Assembly: GCA_902805975.1 (NCBI GenBank)
Contig: CADCUT010000057.1
Span: forward strand, 1-44,639
Direction: 5' to 3'
Source: an uncultured Rubrobacteraceae bacterium
Lineage (GTDB): Bacteria > Actinomycetota > Rubrobacteria > Rubrobacterales > Rubrobacteraceae
DNA length: 44,639 bases
The notes under the pieces were generated by a model. The model saw only the letters and a program-made list of their open reading frames with translations, did not search any database and was not told where the DNA came from. A program made the position numbers and the translations under genes. Below, piece after piece: positions 31,530 through 41,805 of this stretch. How positions within the stretch are numbered: the stretch's first letter is position 1; each line of letters opens with the position of its first letter.

Positions 31530-33401
31530 TTACCGGTTCAGCAGGCCGCGCACGGCGTCGGCTATGTGGGCGGCGTCGATGCCGTGGGAGCTCATCAGCT
31601 CTTCGGACTTGCCCGAGCCCGGCATCTTGGTGACGGCGAGGTGCCTGAACTCGACGGGCTCGCCGCCGCTCTCGGCCAGGGCGGAGAGGACCGCCTCGCC
31701 GACGCCGCCTTCGGGCCAGTGGTCTTCGGCTACGACGACCCTGTTGCCCGTCGCGCGCACGGCGGCCTGGATGCCGCCGGCGTCGATAGGCTTTATGGAG
31801 TAGCAGTCAACGACGCGCACCGAAACGTTCTCGCCCGCGAGGGTATCCGCGGCCTTGATGGCCTCGTGGACGGTGATGCCGGATCCGATAATGGTGACCT
31901 CGTCGTCGTCTGACGAGGTGACCGTCTTGCTGCCGCCGATGGGGAAGTCCTCGTCGGCGTCGTAGATGACCGGCCTCTTCGGGCGGAGGGTCCGCATGAA
32001 GCTTATGCCGCTCGTGTCGGCCATCTGTGCGACGAGCCTGGCGGTCTGGTTCGCGTCGGAGGGCTGCAGGACGGTCGAGCCGTGGACGGCCCGCATCATG
32101 GCGATGTCTTCGAGGGCCATCTGGGATGGGCCGTCCTCGCCGATGGAGACTCCGGCGTGGGAGCCACTGAGCCTCAGGTCGGCGCCGCTTATGGCCGCCA
32201 TCCGGATAAAGTCGTAGGCCCGGGAGAGGAACGCGGCGAAGGTGGAGGCGAAGGGCACGTAGTTGCGCACGCTCATGCCGACGGCCGCGGCGAGCATCTG
32301 CTGCTCGGCGATGAACATCTCGAAGTAGCGCTCCGGGAACTCGTTGGCGAAGTCCTGGGAGTGGGTGGAGTTGCTGACCTCGCCGTCCAGGGCCACGACG
32401 TCTTCGCGGGCCGCGCCAACGGCCTTGAGGGCCGCCCCGTACGCGCCGCGGGTCGCCTCCTCGTCGCCGAGCTCCCACGTCGGAAGAACGGCCTCACCCG
32501 TAGAGCCGCCGCCCGTGGAGGCCGACCCTTCGGGCTTGTGGACCTCGACGCGCAGGTCTTTTGTGCCGCCGAGCTCCTCGAGGGCCGCCTCCTCCCGGTC
32601 CGGCGTCACAGGCTTGCCGTGCATGCCGTCCACGTCTTCCAGGAACGAGACGCCGTAGCCCTTCTTGGTCTTCGCGACGACCAGGGTCGGGCCGTCGCTG
32701 CCGAGGGCCTCCTGGTAGGCCCCGTCTATCGCCTCGGGGTCGTGGCCGTCTATCTCGATGGCGTGCCAGCCGAAGGCGCGGGCGCGGGCCGAGTAGTGGG
32801 CGCCGTTCCAGCCGTCCATAGTCTCGCGCGTCTGGCCGAGGCGGTTCATGTCCAAGATGGCGACGAGGTTGTCCAGCTTGTAGAAGGAGGCGTGCTGGAA
32901 GGCCTCCCACATCGAGCCCTCCGCCATCTCCGAGTCGCCGCAGAGGACCCAGACCCGGTAGGGCTCCTCATCCAGGTACTTGCCCGCGAGTGCGACGCCG
33001 ACGCCTATGGGGAGTCCCTGGCCCAGGGAGCCCGTGGCGACGTCCACCCAGGGGAGGATCGGGGTGGGGTGGCCCTGCAGGCGGCTGTCGAACCGGCGGA
33101 AGGTCATGAGTTCCTCGTCCGTGATGGCGCCGGCGGCCTTGTACATCGAGTAGAGGAGGGGGGAGGCGTGGCCCTTGGAGAAGATCAGGTGGTCGTTGCC
33201 GGGGTTCTCGGGCTCGTCGAAGTCGTAGCGCAGGTACTTGCTCATCAGCACGCTCATGAGGTCCGCCGCCGACATCGAGGAGGTCGGGTGGCCCGAGCTC
33301 GCGGCGCTGCTCGAACGTATGCTGTCCACGCGCAACTGCTGGGCGAGCGCGCGCCACTCCTCCGAGCCGGCGGTCCGCTGGTCTATCTGCTGCGTCACCA
33401 C
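31530..33401 (-). CDS. tkt: Transketolase
   Basis: 623 residues, the shorter eukaryote/actinobacterial-like form. TPP site: 'SGHPTSSMSAADLM' at the N-terminus, GDSEMAEGSMWEAF and DMNRLGQT (usual GDG is GDS here). The pyrimidine domain has the catalytic Glu in FIAEQQMLAAAVG and 'GSHAGVSIGEDGPSQMALED'. A short glycine/serine linker near residue 290 joins the two halves. It moves two-carbon units in the pentose phosphate pathway. AGGAGG precedes the GTG start. It diverges from pckA, so both may answer to carbon supply. Confidence 0.93.
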   Translation of the reverse strand: MVTQQIDQRTAGSEEWRALAQQLRVDSIRSSSAASSGHPTSSMSAADLMSVLMSKYLRYDFDEPENPGNDHLIFSKGHASPLLYSMYKAAGAITDEELMTFRRFDSRLQGHPTPILPWVDVATGSLGQGLPIGVGVALAGKYLDEEPYRVWVLCGDSEMAEGSMWEAFQHASFYKLDNLVAILDMNRLGQTRETMDGWNGAHYSARARAFGWHAIEIDGHDPEAIDGAYQEALGSDGPTLVVAKTKKGYGVSFLEDVDGMHGKPVTPDREEAALEELGGTKDLRVEVHKPEGSASTGGGSTGEAVLPTWELGDEEATRGAYGAALKAVGAAREDVVALDGEVSNSTHSQDFANEFPERYFEMFIAEQQMLAAAVGMSVRNYVPFASTFAAFLSRAYDFIRMAAISGADLRLSGSHAGVSIGEDGPSQMALEDIAMMRAVHGSTVLQPSDANQTARLVAQMADTSGISFMRTLRPKRPVIYDADEDFPIGGSKTVTSSDDDEVTIIGSGITVHEAIKAADTLAGENVSVRVVDCYSIKPIDAGGIQAAVRATGNRVVVAEDHWPEGGVGEAVLSALAESGGEPVEFRHLAVTKMPGSGKSEELMSSHGIDAAHIADAVRGLLNR

Positions 33402-33530
33402 TTACCTCCTGGAAAGGTCTCCACTCCGAACGCTACCATCATACCTACCCCGGCCCCGGATCACGAAAACGGTCCCGAAAATAGGCCGTGTGGCCCAGTT
33501 CTTGCGGCGGCGCGGGAAATGGGCCTTTGT

Positions 33531-33536
33531 TAGAAT
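33531..33536 (+). promoter_or_regulatory. Probable -10 of pckA
   Basis: TAGAAT, the same hexamer seen at msrB, the FAD oxidoreductase and 44385, lies 60 bp before the pckA ATG. No good -35 is seen. Confidence 0.4.
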
Positions 33537-33595
33537 CCGGCGTGCGTCGCGGCGCCCGTTCGCCGCGCCTAATCAGAGCTTGCGAAGGGGAAAAC

Positions 33596-35208
<1,613 letters not shown>

Positions 35209-35212
<4 letters not shown>

Positions 35213-35249
35213 GGGCGCTCTGTAGGGGCGCTACGCGAAGCGCCCCTAC
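35209..35249. repeat. GTAGGGGCGCT repeat and hairpin after pckA
   Basis: GTAGGGGCGCT occurs at 35209-35219 (holding the pckA stop) and 35222-35232, and inverted as AGCGCCCCTAC at 35239-35249 with a 6-nt loop. The 11-bp perfect stem could end transcription, but no T-run follows. It resembles REP-type extragenic repeats. Confidence 0.6.
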
Positions 35250-35359
35250 GGGACCGAACCGTCGCGCGTAGATCCCATGCGCTCGCCCACGCGCGGGTTC
35301 TCTCTTGCTCTAGAGGCCGCACCAGCGGTCAGGTAGCTGTAGCGACGTGTGAGAAGGCA

Positions 35360-35788
35360 TTACCTCGCTCTTGCGCTGCCCACACGCAGGCTCGTCCAAC
35401 CTGTATACCCTCTAGCCAACAGGTAGGCCGCGACGGTCATGGCCGCGAGTATGCCGTCCACCAAAGCGACAGTCGCAGCCCCCACGGCTGCTCCACCGAG
35501 TAGCATCAGCCCCGTCATGGCCATGGCGGCCTTGTGAAAGATGACCAGCTCCCACACGCCCGCGTAGTGGCGCGGTCGGAGGGCGAGCAGCGTGAACAGT
35601 CCCGCGAAGACCGCAAAGCCGTACATCCGCCAACCCTCGACCACCTGTGTTTCGGGACTCGCGGTCGCCGTCGAGGCGATGGCACCGACAAAGGCGAAAA
35701 GCGCACCGAGTGCGGCGAGCAGCATCAACACCATGGCCGCCCGGTCCCGCCGCTCTTGCGTAGTGGCTCCGGCGCCGGATGTGATCAT
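35360..35788 (-). CDS. Small four-helix membrane protein of unknown function
   Basis: 142 residues, with four hydrophobic helices: AMVLMLLAALGALFAFVGAI, YGFAVFAGLFTLLAL, 'AMAMTGLMLLGGAAVGAATV' and DGILAAMTVAAYLLA. A conserved-looking loop RPRHYAGVWELVIFHKA lies between helices 2 and 3. The start is the ATG at 35788 (GAGAGG just upstream); the frame is open 21 residues further but that part is hydrophilic and lacks a ribosome site. No family recognised. Its stop is 110 bp from the pckA hairpin, tail to tail. Confidence 0.65.
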   Translation of the reverse strand: MITSGAGATTQERRDRAAMVLMLLAALGALFAFVGAIASTATASPETQVVEGWRMYGFAVFAGLFTLLALRPRHYAGVWELVIFHKAAMAMTGLMLLGGAAVGAATVALVDGILAAMTVAAYLLARGYTGWTSLRVGSARAR

Positions 35789-36037
35789 GTGACCTCTCTT
35801 CGGATTGGGGTCCCAGATGGGCTCAATGATAGATGATGGGATTGCGGGCAAGGATCCGCTCCTCGTTCGGAAAGCATGGGTAACTTCCCGGATGGTTTAG
35901 CAGGGTCCATGCCCCCACTTACACATAGCCGTTCGACTCCCTACTGGTGCGACCCCTTAGACCGAGTATCTGTTTAGACATTTTCTAGCCGGGGAAGAGA
36001 GGTGGCGTCGGCAAGAGAAGTGCGGAACAGGAGGAAG
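35789..36037. other. Divergent upstream region of the small membrane protein and Mn catalase
   Basis: No gene. Around 35968-35990 an AT-rich segment (GTATCTGTTTAGACATTTTCTAG) contains the small inverted repeat TAGA-n5-TCTA and probably the catalase promoter. It could be a peroxide-sensor site, but it does not match a known box. Confidence 0.35.
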
Positions 36038-36916
36038 ATGTTTCTTCGCATAGACAAGCTACAGATAGAGTTGCCGCACCCGCAGCAGGCAGACCCCGAG
36101 TCGGCGGGTATCGTTCAGGAGCTCATGGGTGGCAAGTTCGGCGAGATGAGCACGTTGATGAACTACACCTACCAGTCTTTCAACATGAGGGGCAAGAGCA
36201 AGATCCGTCCCTACTACGACCTTGTCGCGAACATCGCCGCCGAGGAGATGGGCCACATCGAGCTCGTCGCCAACACCGTCAACCTGCTGCTCGACCAGAC
36301 GGAGGCCAGCACCGACGGCGTGACGCCGCCGCTCAACTTTAGCGGCATGACGGGCAACCCGGACCACTTCCTAAACTTCGGCCTTGGCACCATCCCGGGC
36401 GGGGCCGCCGGGAAGGCCTGGACGGGCGAGAACGTCTTCAATTCCGGCAACCTCAAGCTCGACCTCTTGCACAACTTCTTTTTGGAGTCCGGCGCCAGGA
36501 TGGGCAAGATCCGGGTCTACGAGGCCACACAGAACCCGGTCGCCCGCGAGATGATCGGGTACCTCATCGTGCGCGGGGGCGTTCATCAGGAGGCCTACGC
36601 CAAGGCCCTCTCCGACCTCTCGGGCGCCGACATCACCAAGCTTCTGCCCGTGCCGGAGATCCGCAGCGACAACTTCCCGGACGCCAAGAAGTTCATGGAC
36701 AAGGGTTTCCACCGCTTCCTCTACAAGTTCAGCCCCGAGGACTACAACCAGATCGGCGAGATCTGGAACGGGCTGCAGGTCGACACCGGCGAGCCCCGCG
36801 AGGTCGTCAACGACATCCCCGAGGGCGGGCCGGTCCCGGACCTCACCCCGGCGCCGCCGCTGTACGCCCCCGGCGTCAACGAGGAGGACATCGCCGAGAT
36901 CGCCAAGCGCCTCTAG
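36038..36916 (+). CDS. Manganese catalase
   Basis: 292 residues, a non-heme dimanganese catalase that breaks down hydrogen peroxide. The four-helix core holds the metal ligands Glu36 (GKFGEMSTLMNY), Glu70 and His73 (EEMGHIE), and later YEATQNPVAREM and RGGVHQEAYAKAL. A GTG at 36002 opens the frame, but the ATG at 36038 follows AGGAGG by three bases, and the family starts 'MFLRIDKLQIELP' exactly there. A Fur-family regulator follows after 141 bp, so peroxide control is plausible. A 34-bp palindrome at 36943 probably ends the transcript. Confidence 0.93.
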   Translation: MFLRIDKLQIELPHPQQADPESAGIVQELMGGKFGEMSTLMNYTYQSFNMRGKSKIRPYYDLVANIAAEEMGHIELVANTVNLLLDQTEASTDGVTPPLNFSGMTGNPDHFLNFGLGTIPGGAAGKAWTGENVFNSGNLKLDLLHNFFLESGARMGKIRVYEATQNPVAREMIGYLIVRGGVHQEAYAKALSDLSGADITKLLPVPEIRSDNFPDAKKFMDKGFHRFLYKFSPEDYNQIGEIWNGLQVDTGEPREVVNDIPEGGPVPDLTPAPPLYAPGVNEEDIAEIAKRL

Positions 36917-36942
36917 CGACCCGGAAAACGACCGCCCGAACA

Positions 36943-36976
36943 GAGGCCGGCGCGGGGACGTCCCCGCGCCGGCCTC
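36943..36976. terminator. 34-bp perfect palindrome after the catalase gene
   Basis: 17-bp arms meet at C|G with no loop (GGGGACGTCCCC at the centre), 26 bp after the catalase stop. No T-run follows; it could end transcription or act as a protein site. Confidence 0.6.
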
Positions 36977-37057
36977 CGGCATAGGCATCCGGCGCCGCCC
37001 GCGGTGCGTACAAGAAAGCATATTAAACACGAGTAAACTACCCTCCCCAGAAGGGCC

Positions 37058-37483
37058 ATGATGAGAGAGAATGGACACGCCGAAGAGAAGATGCGGGAGG
37101 CCGGGCTACGGGTCACCCCGCAGCGGCGTGCTGTGTGGTCCGCCTTCGGAGACGGGGAGGACGGGCATCTGGCGGCGGACGAGGTGTTCGTCCGGGCGCG
37201 GCGCGGGTTGCCCGAGCTCTCGCGGGCCACCGTCTACAACGCCTTGGCGGCTTTCGTCGGGGCGGGGCTGCTGCAGGCCGTCGAGGGCCGGGGCGCCGTG
37301 CTCTACGACCCCAACCCCGACCCCGACCACCACCATTTCCGTTGCCAGGGCTGCGACCGGCTCTACGACGTCCCCGTCGAGGGCGTGGAGGAGCTCAGGA
37401 TCTCTGGGGACAGGGAGTTCGTTGTGGACCGCACGACCGTGCTGTTGCGCGGCCTCTGCCCCGCGTGCTCCGCGGCCGGCTGA
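37058..37483 (+). CDS. Fur-family regulator (PerR/Fur-like)
   Basis: 141 residues. Winged helix 'LRVTPQRRAVWSAFGD' to 'LSRATVYNALAAFVGAGLL' (residues 16-75), then the dimer/metal domain with HHHFRCQGC and a second zinc pair CPAC near the C-terminus. Fur-family repressors sense iron (Fur), zinc (Zur) or peroxide (PerR). The neighbouring manganese catalase suggests a PerR-like role, but the metal-oxidation residue cannot be assigned with confidence by eye. An AT-rich promoter (ATTAAACACGAGTAAACTACC) precedes it at about 37021-37041. Confidence 0.88.
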   Translation: MMRENGHAEEKMREAGLRVTPQRRAVWSAFGDGEDGHLAADEVFVRARRGLPELSRATVYNALAAFVGAGLLQAVEGRGAVLYDPNPDPDHHHFRCQGCDRLYDVPVEGVEELRISGDREFVVDRTTVLLRGLCPACSAAG

Positions 37484-37567
37484 AGCCCGACCGCCACTGG
37501 GTCGGGCGTTTAGCCTGTCCCCCAACGAGGCAAGGTAGGCAGACACGATTCACGAGAACGGAGGATC

Positions 37568-37912
37568 ATGCCAGAAGACAAGAGCGTCAAGAAGGTAAGC
37601 TCGAAGACCTCCCCGAAGGGCCAGATGGGCCAGAAGTACCTCGCCGACGGCAAGAGCGTCTCGATGCGCCTGTGGGATGGCGAGGACCCCTCGGACCCCA
37701 AACCGGAGGCCAGCCGCGACTACGAGACCGTCGGCTACGTCATAGAGGGCCGGGCCGAGCTCCACCTCGAAGGCCAGATGGTCCTGCTGGAGCCCGGCGA
37801 CTCCTGGCTCGTCCCGAAGGGCGCCTCCCACACCTACAACATCCTGAAGAGCTTCACCGCCGTCGAGGCTACGAGCCCGCCCGCAGAGGTCCACGGCCGC
37901 GACGAGGGTTAA
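37568..37912 (+). CDS. Small cupin-domain protein
   Basis: 114 residues, one beta-barrel cupin. 'YVIEGRAELHLEGQMVLLEPGDSWLVPKGASHTYNI' shows both cupin boxes, but the metal residues are partly replaced: GYVIEG has no HxH and only the C-terminal His (ASHTYNI) is retained, so the metal site may be weak. GGAGGATC precedes the ATG. Its TAA stop is the beginning of a heptad repeat. Function unknown; such proteins often bind small ligands or act as isomerases. Confidence 0.8.
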   Translation: MPEDKSVKKVSSKTSPKGQMGQKYLADGKSVSMRLWDGEDPSDPKPEASRDYETVGYVIEGRAELHLEGQMVLLEPGDSWLVPKGASHTYNILKSFTAVEATSPPAEVHGRDEG

Positions 37913-37939
37913 GGCTTCGGGCATCAGGTTTTAGCCGTC
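37912..37939 (+). repeat. Heptad-repeat element, locus B
   Basis: AGGCTTC, GGGCATC, AGGTTTT, AGCCGTC: four units beginning on the last base of the cupin stop codon. No inverted arm follows; an intrinsic terminator does. Confidence 0.7.
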
Positions 37940-37959
37940 AGATAACTGGTGGCCGCCGC

Positions 37960-37990
37960 AACCCCCGCCGTGAGCCACGGCGGGGGTTTT
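37960..37990 (+). terminator. Intrinsic terminator after the cupin gene
   Basis: A perfect 13-bp stem (37960-37972 with 37976-37988), a 3-nt AGC loop, and TTTT at its end. Confidence 0.85.
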
Positions 37991-38040
37991 AGGTGTTGCG
38001 GGTTACTGTGAGAAAGGAGTCTCTACCGTAGGCTTTTGTC

Positions 38041-39138
38041 ATGGGAGAGAAGACCAGGAGTAGGGTGCCAGCGGTCGCGGGTGGGTTGTTGCGGGTGGAG
38101 AGGATCTACCACGAGCCCGGCGTCGCGGCCTACGCGCGGGGGCGCGAGATCCTAGCCCGTTTCCCGCACGCCGAACGCGTCGAGGTGCCCTCGCACTGGA
38201 ACATACCGGAGCTCCACGGCGACGCCGGCGGTGTGGGGGACTGGGCCCGCAACAAGAAGAGCGTGCTCGTGCTCGGGGTCAAGAAGGGCCTTGGCATCCG
38301 TCCCTTCTACCGCAGCGCGGACTTTATAGCGCCGTCGCAGGCAAACGGCTGCGCGATGGCCTGCGGCTACTGCTACGTCGGGAGGCGCAAGGGCTACGCC
38401 AACCCCATAACGACCTTCGTGAACGCCGGGGAGATCATGGCCGCGCTCGAGCGGCACGCGGCGAAGCGGGGCTTCAAGTTCGAGCCCACGCAGGCCGACG
38501 ACGACCTCTGGGTCTACGAGTTAGGTACCAACAGCGACCTCTCGGTCGACGCCGCCGTCTCGGGTAACGTCGGGGACCTCGTCGGGCTCTTCCGCGGGCT
38601 CCCGAACGCGAAGGCGACCTTCGCGACGAAGTTCGTGAACCGCGACCTTCTAGACTACGACCCGCAGCGCAAGACGCGCCTCCGGTTCTCCCTGATGCCG
38701 ACCGGGATCTCAAAGCTCGTGGACGTGCGCACCTCGCCGGTCTGGCGGCGGATCGCGGCCATAGACGACTTCGTCGAGGCGGGCTACGAGGTGAACGTGA
38801 ACTTCGGGCCGGTGATCTTCAAGGACGGCTGGCTGGAGGACTACGCTGAACTCTTCGGGATGCTCGACGCGGCGCTCTCCCCAGCCTCCAAAGCCCAGCT
38901 CGCCGCCGAGATCATCTTCCTGACGCACACCCAAGAGCTGCACGAGGTGAACCTGGGCTGGCACCCCGAGGGGGAGAAGGTCCTCTGGCGTCCTGACGTC
39001 CAGGAGCACAAGACCTCGCAGGCCAGCGGCGAGCGGGTGCTCCGCTACGAGCGGAACCTCAAGCGGGGCCTCGTACGCGACTTCCGCGCGCTGCTCTCGG
39101 AGAAGCTGCCGTACTGTCGGGTGCGGTACGCCTTCTAG
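38041..39138 (+). CDS. Spore-photoproduct-lyase-family radical SAM protein
   Basis: 365 residues. The radical-SAM cluster cysteines are Cys104, Cys108 and Cys111 in NGCAMACGYCYVG. The 'YELGTNSDLSVDAAVSGNVG' and 'LRFSLMPTGISKLVDVRTSP' blocks and the 'EIIFLTHTQELHEVNLGWHP' segment match the SPL-related family that occurs in non-spore-formers. Authentic SplB repairs the UV thymine spore photoproduct; the activity of this branch is unproven and the C-terminal sequence differs. It leads a likely operon with an SRPBCC protein (3 bp gap) and a Pmp3 peptide, and a class II photolyase is elsewhere in the window. Confidence 0.88.
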   Translation: MGEKTRSRVPAVAGGLLRVERIYHEPGVAAYARGREILARFPHAERVEVPSHWNIPELHGDAGGVGDWARNKKSVLVLGVKKGLGIRPFYRSADFIAPSQANGCAMACGYCYVGRRKGYANPITTFVNAGEIMAALERHAAKRGFKFEPTQADDDLWVYELGTNSDLSVDAAVSGNVGDLVGLFRGLPNAKATFATKFVNRDLLDYDPQRKTRLRFSLMPTGISKLVDVRTSPVWRRIAAIDDFVEAGYEVNVNFGPVIFKDGWLEDYAELFGMLDAALSPASKAQLAAEIIFLTHTQELHEVNLGWHPEGEKVLWRPDVQEHKTSQASGERVLRYERNLKRGLVRDFRALLSEKLPYCRVRYAF

Positions 39139-39141
39139 CCC

Positions 39142-39669
39142 GTGACCCACTCTATCGGACAGGCGGGCGGGACCCCGGTGCCTATCGGCGCCCCGGAGGA
39201 TTTCGTGGAACACGCCTACCAGAAGTCGTTCTCCGTGGGGCATCCGATCGGGCGCGTCTGGGCGTGGCTCAACGACCCGGCGACGTTCGTCGAGGGTCAG
39301 GTCTGGCCCTTCAGGGTCGAGTTCGTGGACGGTGGCTTCGAGCCGGGCGTGCTCAACGTCCACCACGGGCCGTTCCTGAACGTCGCCGGCGCCATCGGCG
39401 AGGTGCGCGGCCCGGGGGAGGGGCCCGCCTACCGGGACCTCAAGTACTTCTACGGCTCCTACGCCATAAGCCCGCGCCTCGCGCGCCCGACCCGGCTCCA
39501 GTTCTGGGCCGAGGAGGGGGGAGGAGGCACGGCTGTAACCCTGCGCCTGGACGCCCTCGTGCGCCGGCGGTTCGTGCGCCCGTGGGACCTCGGCCAGAGG
39601 GCGTTCTGGTCCAGGTTCCCGCGCTGGATGGACTCGGCGCTAAGAAACCCCGGCGGCGATTCCGCGTAA
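39142..39669 (+). CDS. SRPBCC-superfamily protein
   Basis: 175 residues from a GTG three bases after the SPL-family stop. 'QKSFSVGHPIGRVWAWLNDPATFVEGQVWPFRVEFVDGG' is the opening of a polyketide-cyclase/START-like ligand-binding domain, and 'YRDLKYFYGSYAISPRLARPTRLQFW' continues the beta sheet. Such proteins bind lipids or aromatic ligands. The link with the radical SAM gene is by spacing only; a partner role in binding the SPL substrate is a guess. Confidence 0.75.
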   Translation: MTHSIGQAGGTPVPIGAPEDFVEHAYQKSFSVGHPIGRVWAWLNDPATFVEGQVWPFRVEFVDGGFEPGVLNVHHGPFLNVAGAIGEVRGPGEGPAYRDLKYFYGSYAISPRLARPTRLQFWAEEGGGGTAVTLRLDALVRRRFVRPWDLGQRAFWSRFPRWMDSALRNPGGDSA

Positions 39670-39724
39670 CGGGTGGGGGAGGGGCGATGATCCCCTCGCG
39701 AAGCCACCGGTTTACGGGAGGAAG

Positions 39725-39886
39725 ATGGACGTACTGCGCATCATACTGGCGATCCTCTTGCCGCCGCTCGGCGTCTTTCTACAAGTCGGGCTCAAGGGGC
39801 AGTTCTGGATCAACGTCCTGCTCACCATACTCGGGTACGTACCCGGCATCATCCACGCCATCTGGGTGATCTCGCGGTACAAGTAG
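39725..39886 (+). CDS. YqaE/Pmp3-family membrane peptide
   Basis: 53 residues: 'MDVLRIILAILLPPLGVFLQ' then VGLKGQFWINVLLTILGY and PGIIHAIWVISRYK. The PPLGV and PGIIHAxW blocks are the family signature; the peptide spans the membrane twice. Family members are linked to salt, cold and membrane-potential stress. GGGAGGAAG precedes the ATG. It ends 14 bp before the egtD stop, tail to tail. Confidence 0.9.
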   Translation: MDVLRIILAILLPPLGVFLQVGLKGQFWINVLLTILGYVPGIIHAIWVISRYK

Positions 39887-39900
39887 GCCCGAGCGCGTCC

Positions 39901-40893
39901 TCACGCAGGCCCCCCGAGCGCGAGGGCGAACAGGTCTCTCTCGTCGGTGTAGAGGTCCAGTAGCCGTAGGCCCGCCTCTTCAAAGGTTCGGGCGGCGGAA
40001 TCGGGGGTGAACTTCGTGCTGATCTCGGTCCGCACGCCCTCACCCCTCTCGAAGGCGGCTTCGAGGTTTGGGCTGACCGTCGACTGCTCCGCCTCCGAGT
40101 GGAGCCACATCTCGACGCGCTCCCGTTCGGCGTCGTAGATGGCGCGGTGGGAGAAGAGGTCGGGGTCGAGGCCGGCGCCGAGGCGGTGGTTGATGACCCG
40201 GATCATGTTCCTGTTGAACCGGGCCGTCACGCCGGCGGCGTCGTTGTAGGCGGCCTCGAGGGTCTGCCTGTCCTTGACGAGGTCGAGCCCGACGAGTACC
40301 CGGTCCCCGTCGCGCAGGCCGTCTCGCAGGGCTCCGAGGAACTCCCGGCGCTTCTCTGGGGTGAAGTTGCCGATGGTGCCGCCGAGAAAGGCGACGAGCC
40401 GCCCGTGGTCCGAAGGACGTCCGAGGAGGCGTCCCAGGGAGAGGTCGAAGTCCCCGATGAAACCCTGGATCCCGAGCCCCGGGTACTCGGAGACGAGCCT
40501 CTCGCCGCTCTCTCTGAGCGCGCTCTCGCTCACGTCGAGCATTACGTAGCGGGGCGGGGCGCCGCCCGTGGCGAACATGGCGTCGATCAGGGCGCGGGTC
40601 TTGCTCGCGGAGCCGGAGCCTAGCTCCACGAGCTCCCGGCAACCGGTGCGGGCGACGATCTCGTCCGAGCGGTCCTTGAGTATCGAGAGCTCCGCCCCCG
40701 TCTGGTAGTACTCCGGCTGCGCCGTGATCTCCTCGAAGAGCCGCGACCCTTCGGCGTCGTAGAAGTACTTGGGCCATGGCGAGAGGTCCTTCGGGGTCGC
40801 CGAGAGCCCGGCCCGCACGTCGCGCGCCATCTGCCCGGCATCCTCTGCGGCCCCGCCGAGCGGGATCACCTCCACGGTCCCTTCTCGCGTCAC
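39901..40893 (-). CDS. egtD: L-histidine N(alpha)-methyltransferase
   Basis: 330 residues. EgtD trimethylates histidine to hercynine with SAM, the first step of ergothioneine synthesis. Visible: 'SPWPKYFYDAEGSRLFEEIT' and 'QPEYYQTGAELSILKD' at the substrate end, the SAM loop VELGSGSASKTRALIDA, and FLGGTIGNFTPEKR. The GTG at 40893 (GGGGGAAGA upstream) starts the conserved part; the longer frame is spurious. It is third in the egtB-egtC-egtD order, 22 bp after egtC. No egtA or egtE is in the window. Confidence 0.95.
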   Translation of the reverse strand: MTREGTVEVIPLGGAAEDAGQMARDVRAGLSATPKDLSPWPKYFYDAEGSRLFEEITAQPEYYQTGAELSILKDRSDEIVARTGCRELVELGSGSASKTRALIDAMFATGGAPPRYVMLDVSESALRESGERLVSEYPGLGIQGFIGDFDLSLGRLLGRPSDHGRLVAFLGGTIGNFTPEKRREFLGALRDGLRDGDRVLVGLDLVKDRQTLEAAYNDAAGVTARFNRNMIRVINHRLGAGLDPDLFSHRAIYDAERERVEMWLHSEAEQSTVSPNLEAAFERGEGVRTEISTKFTPDSAARTFEEAGLRLLDLYTDERDLFALALGGPA

Positions 40894-40915
40894 GTCTTCC
40901 CCCTCGGTCCGGCTT

Positions 40916-41710
40916 TCAGGATAACAACCGCCGCAGCGTCGCCCCACGCTCCCCATCGACCGCGAGCAGGTGGCGGTCCGGCACCTCCCGCCAGCCGGCG
41001 TCCGTGTCGAGTCGCTCGGAGGCCACGACGACCCCGCCGGGGAAACGGTCCCCGTCCTCCAACACGTATAGCGAGTTACCTGGACCTTCGGTGGAGTGGC
41101 GGACAAAGGCCATCCCCCGCCCGTCCGTGAAAGCGAGGTTGAGGGTGGCGCGCCTCCCGAGCCCCGCGCACACCGCCGAGACGCGCCGCACGGTCTCCTC
41201 GAGGGCCTCGCCGAGGCCCGCGCCCTCCCTCAGCCGGTCCGCGGCGACGGCGAAGACCGTCTCGGAGTCCGTCACGCCGAGCAGGGCCGAGTAGGACTCC
41301 TCGCTCAGGGAGTCGCGCAGGGTCCGCATCGGCCCGTGCCGGAAGCCCTCGATCGCGCCGTTGTGCATGAAAGTGAGGCGTCCCGAGGCGAACGGCGGTA
41401 CCCCGCTCTCCTCCGCCGGAAGGCCCGGCGTGGCGCTCCGGACGGCGGCGAACACGCTCGAAGAACGGATCTTGGCCGCCATCCCCGCGAAGCTCCTGTC
41501 AGCCCATAGCGGCGAATCGGATCGGTACACCGCAGGCTCCACCCCGCTCCACGGCGCGTACCACCCGACCCCGAACCCGTCCGCGTTCACCACCCCGCTC
41601 ATCATCTCCTCCGGCGCGTAGCTCTGCACCAGCAACGAATGCTCCGGCTCCAGCACGAGCGAGGAGAGCGTCGTCTCGGGTCCGCCCAGGTAGGCGACGA
41701 GGCGGCACAT
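40916..41710 (-). CDS. egtC: Gamma-glutamyl hercynylcysteine sulfoxide hydrolase
   Basis: 264 residues, a class II glutamine-amidotransferase fold. Cys2 after Met1 ('MCRLVAYLGGPETTL') is the nucleophile; 'VNADGFGVGWY', 'FAAVRSATPG' and FMHNGAIEGF are the other family blocks. EgtC removes the gamma-glutamyl group from the sulfoxide made by EgtB. The start codon is directly preceded by a heptad-repeat arm (CCTAAATG), so it has no Shine-Dalgarno sequence. It lies between egtB and egtD in one transcription unit. Confidence 0.93.
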   Translation of the reverse strand: MCRLVAYLGGPETTLSSLVLEPEHSLLVQSYAPEEMMSGVVNADGFGVGWYAPWSGVEPAVYRSDSPLWADRSFAGMAAKIRSSSVFAAVRSATPGLPAEESGVPPFASGRLTFMHNGAIEGFRHGPMRTLRDSLSEESYSALLGVTDSETVFAVAADRLREGAGLGEALEETVRRVSAVCAGLGRRATLNLAFTDGRGMAFVRHSTEGPGNSLYVLEDGDRFPGGVVVASERLDTDAGWREVPDRHLLAVDGERGATLRRLLS

Positions 41711-41712
41711 TT

Positions 41713-41747
41713 AGGCTTCAGGCTCTAGGTTCGAGGTTTCAGGTCTA
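41713..41747 (+). repeat. Heptad-repeat element, locus C, left arm
   Basis: Five units: AGGCTTC, AGGCTCT, AGGTTCG, AGGTTTC, AGGTCTA, starting 3 bp from the egtC start codon. Bases 41720-41736 are an exact 17-bp inverted match to 41810-41826. Confidence 0.9.
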
Positions 41748-41805
41748 CGGCCGTCCGCTTCGGGACCGGGGCATGACGCCGGAAGATCAGAATAATCCCC
41801 TACCT

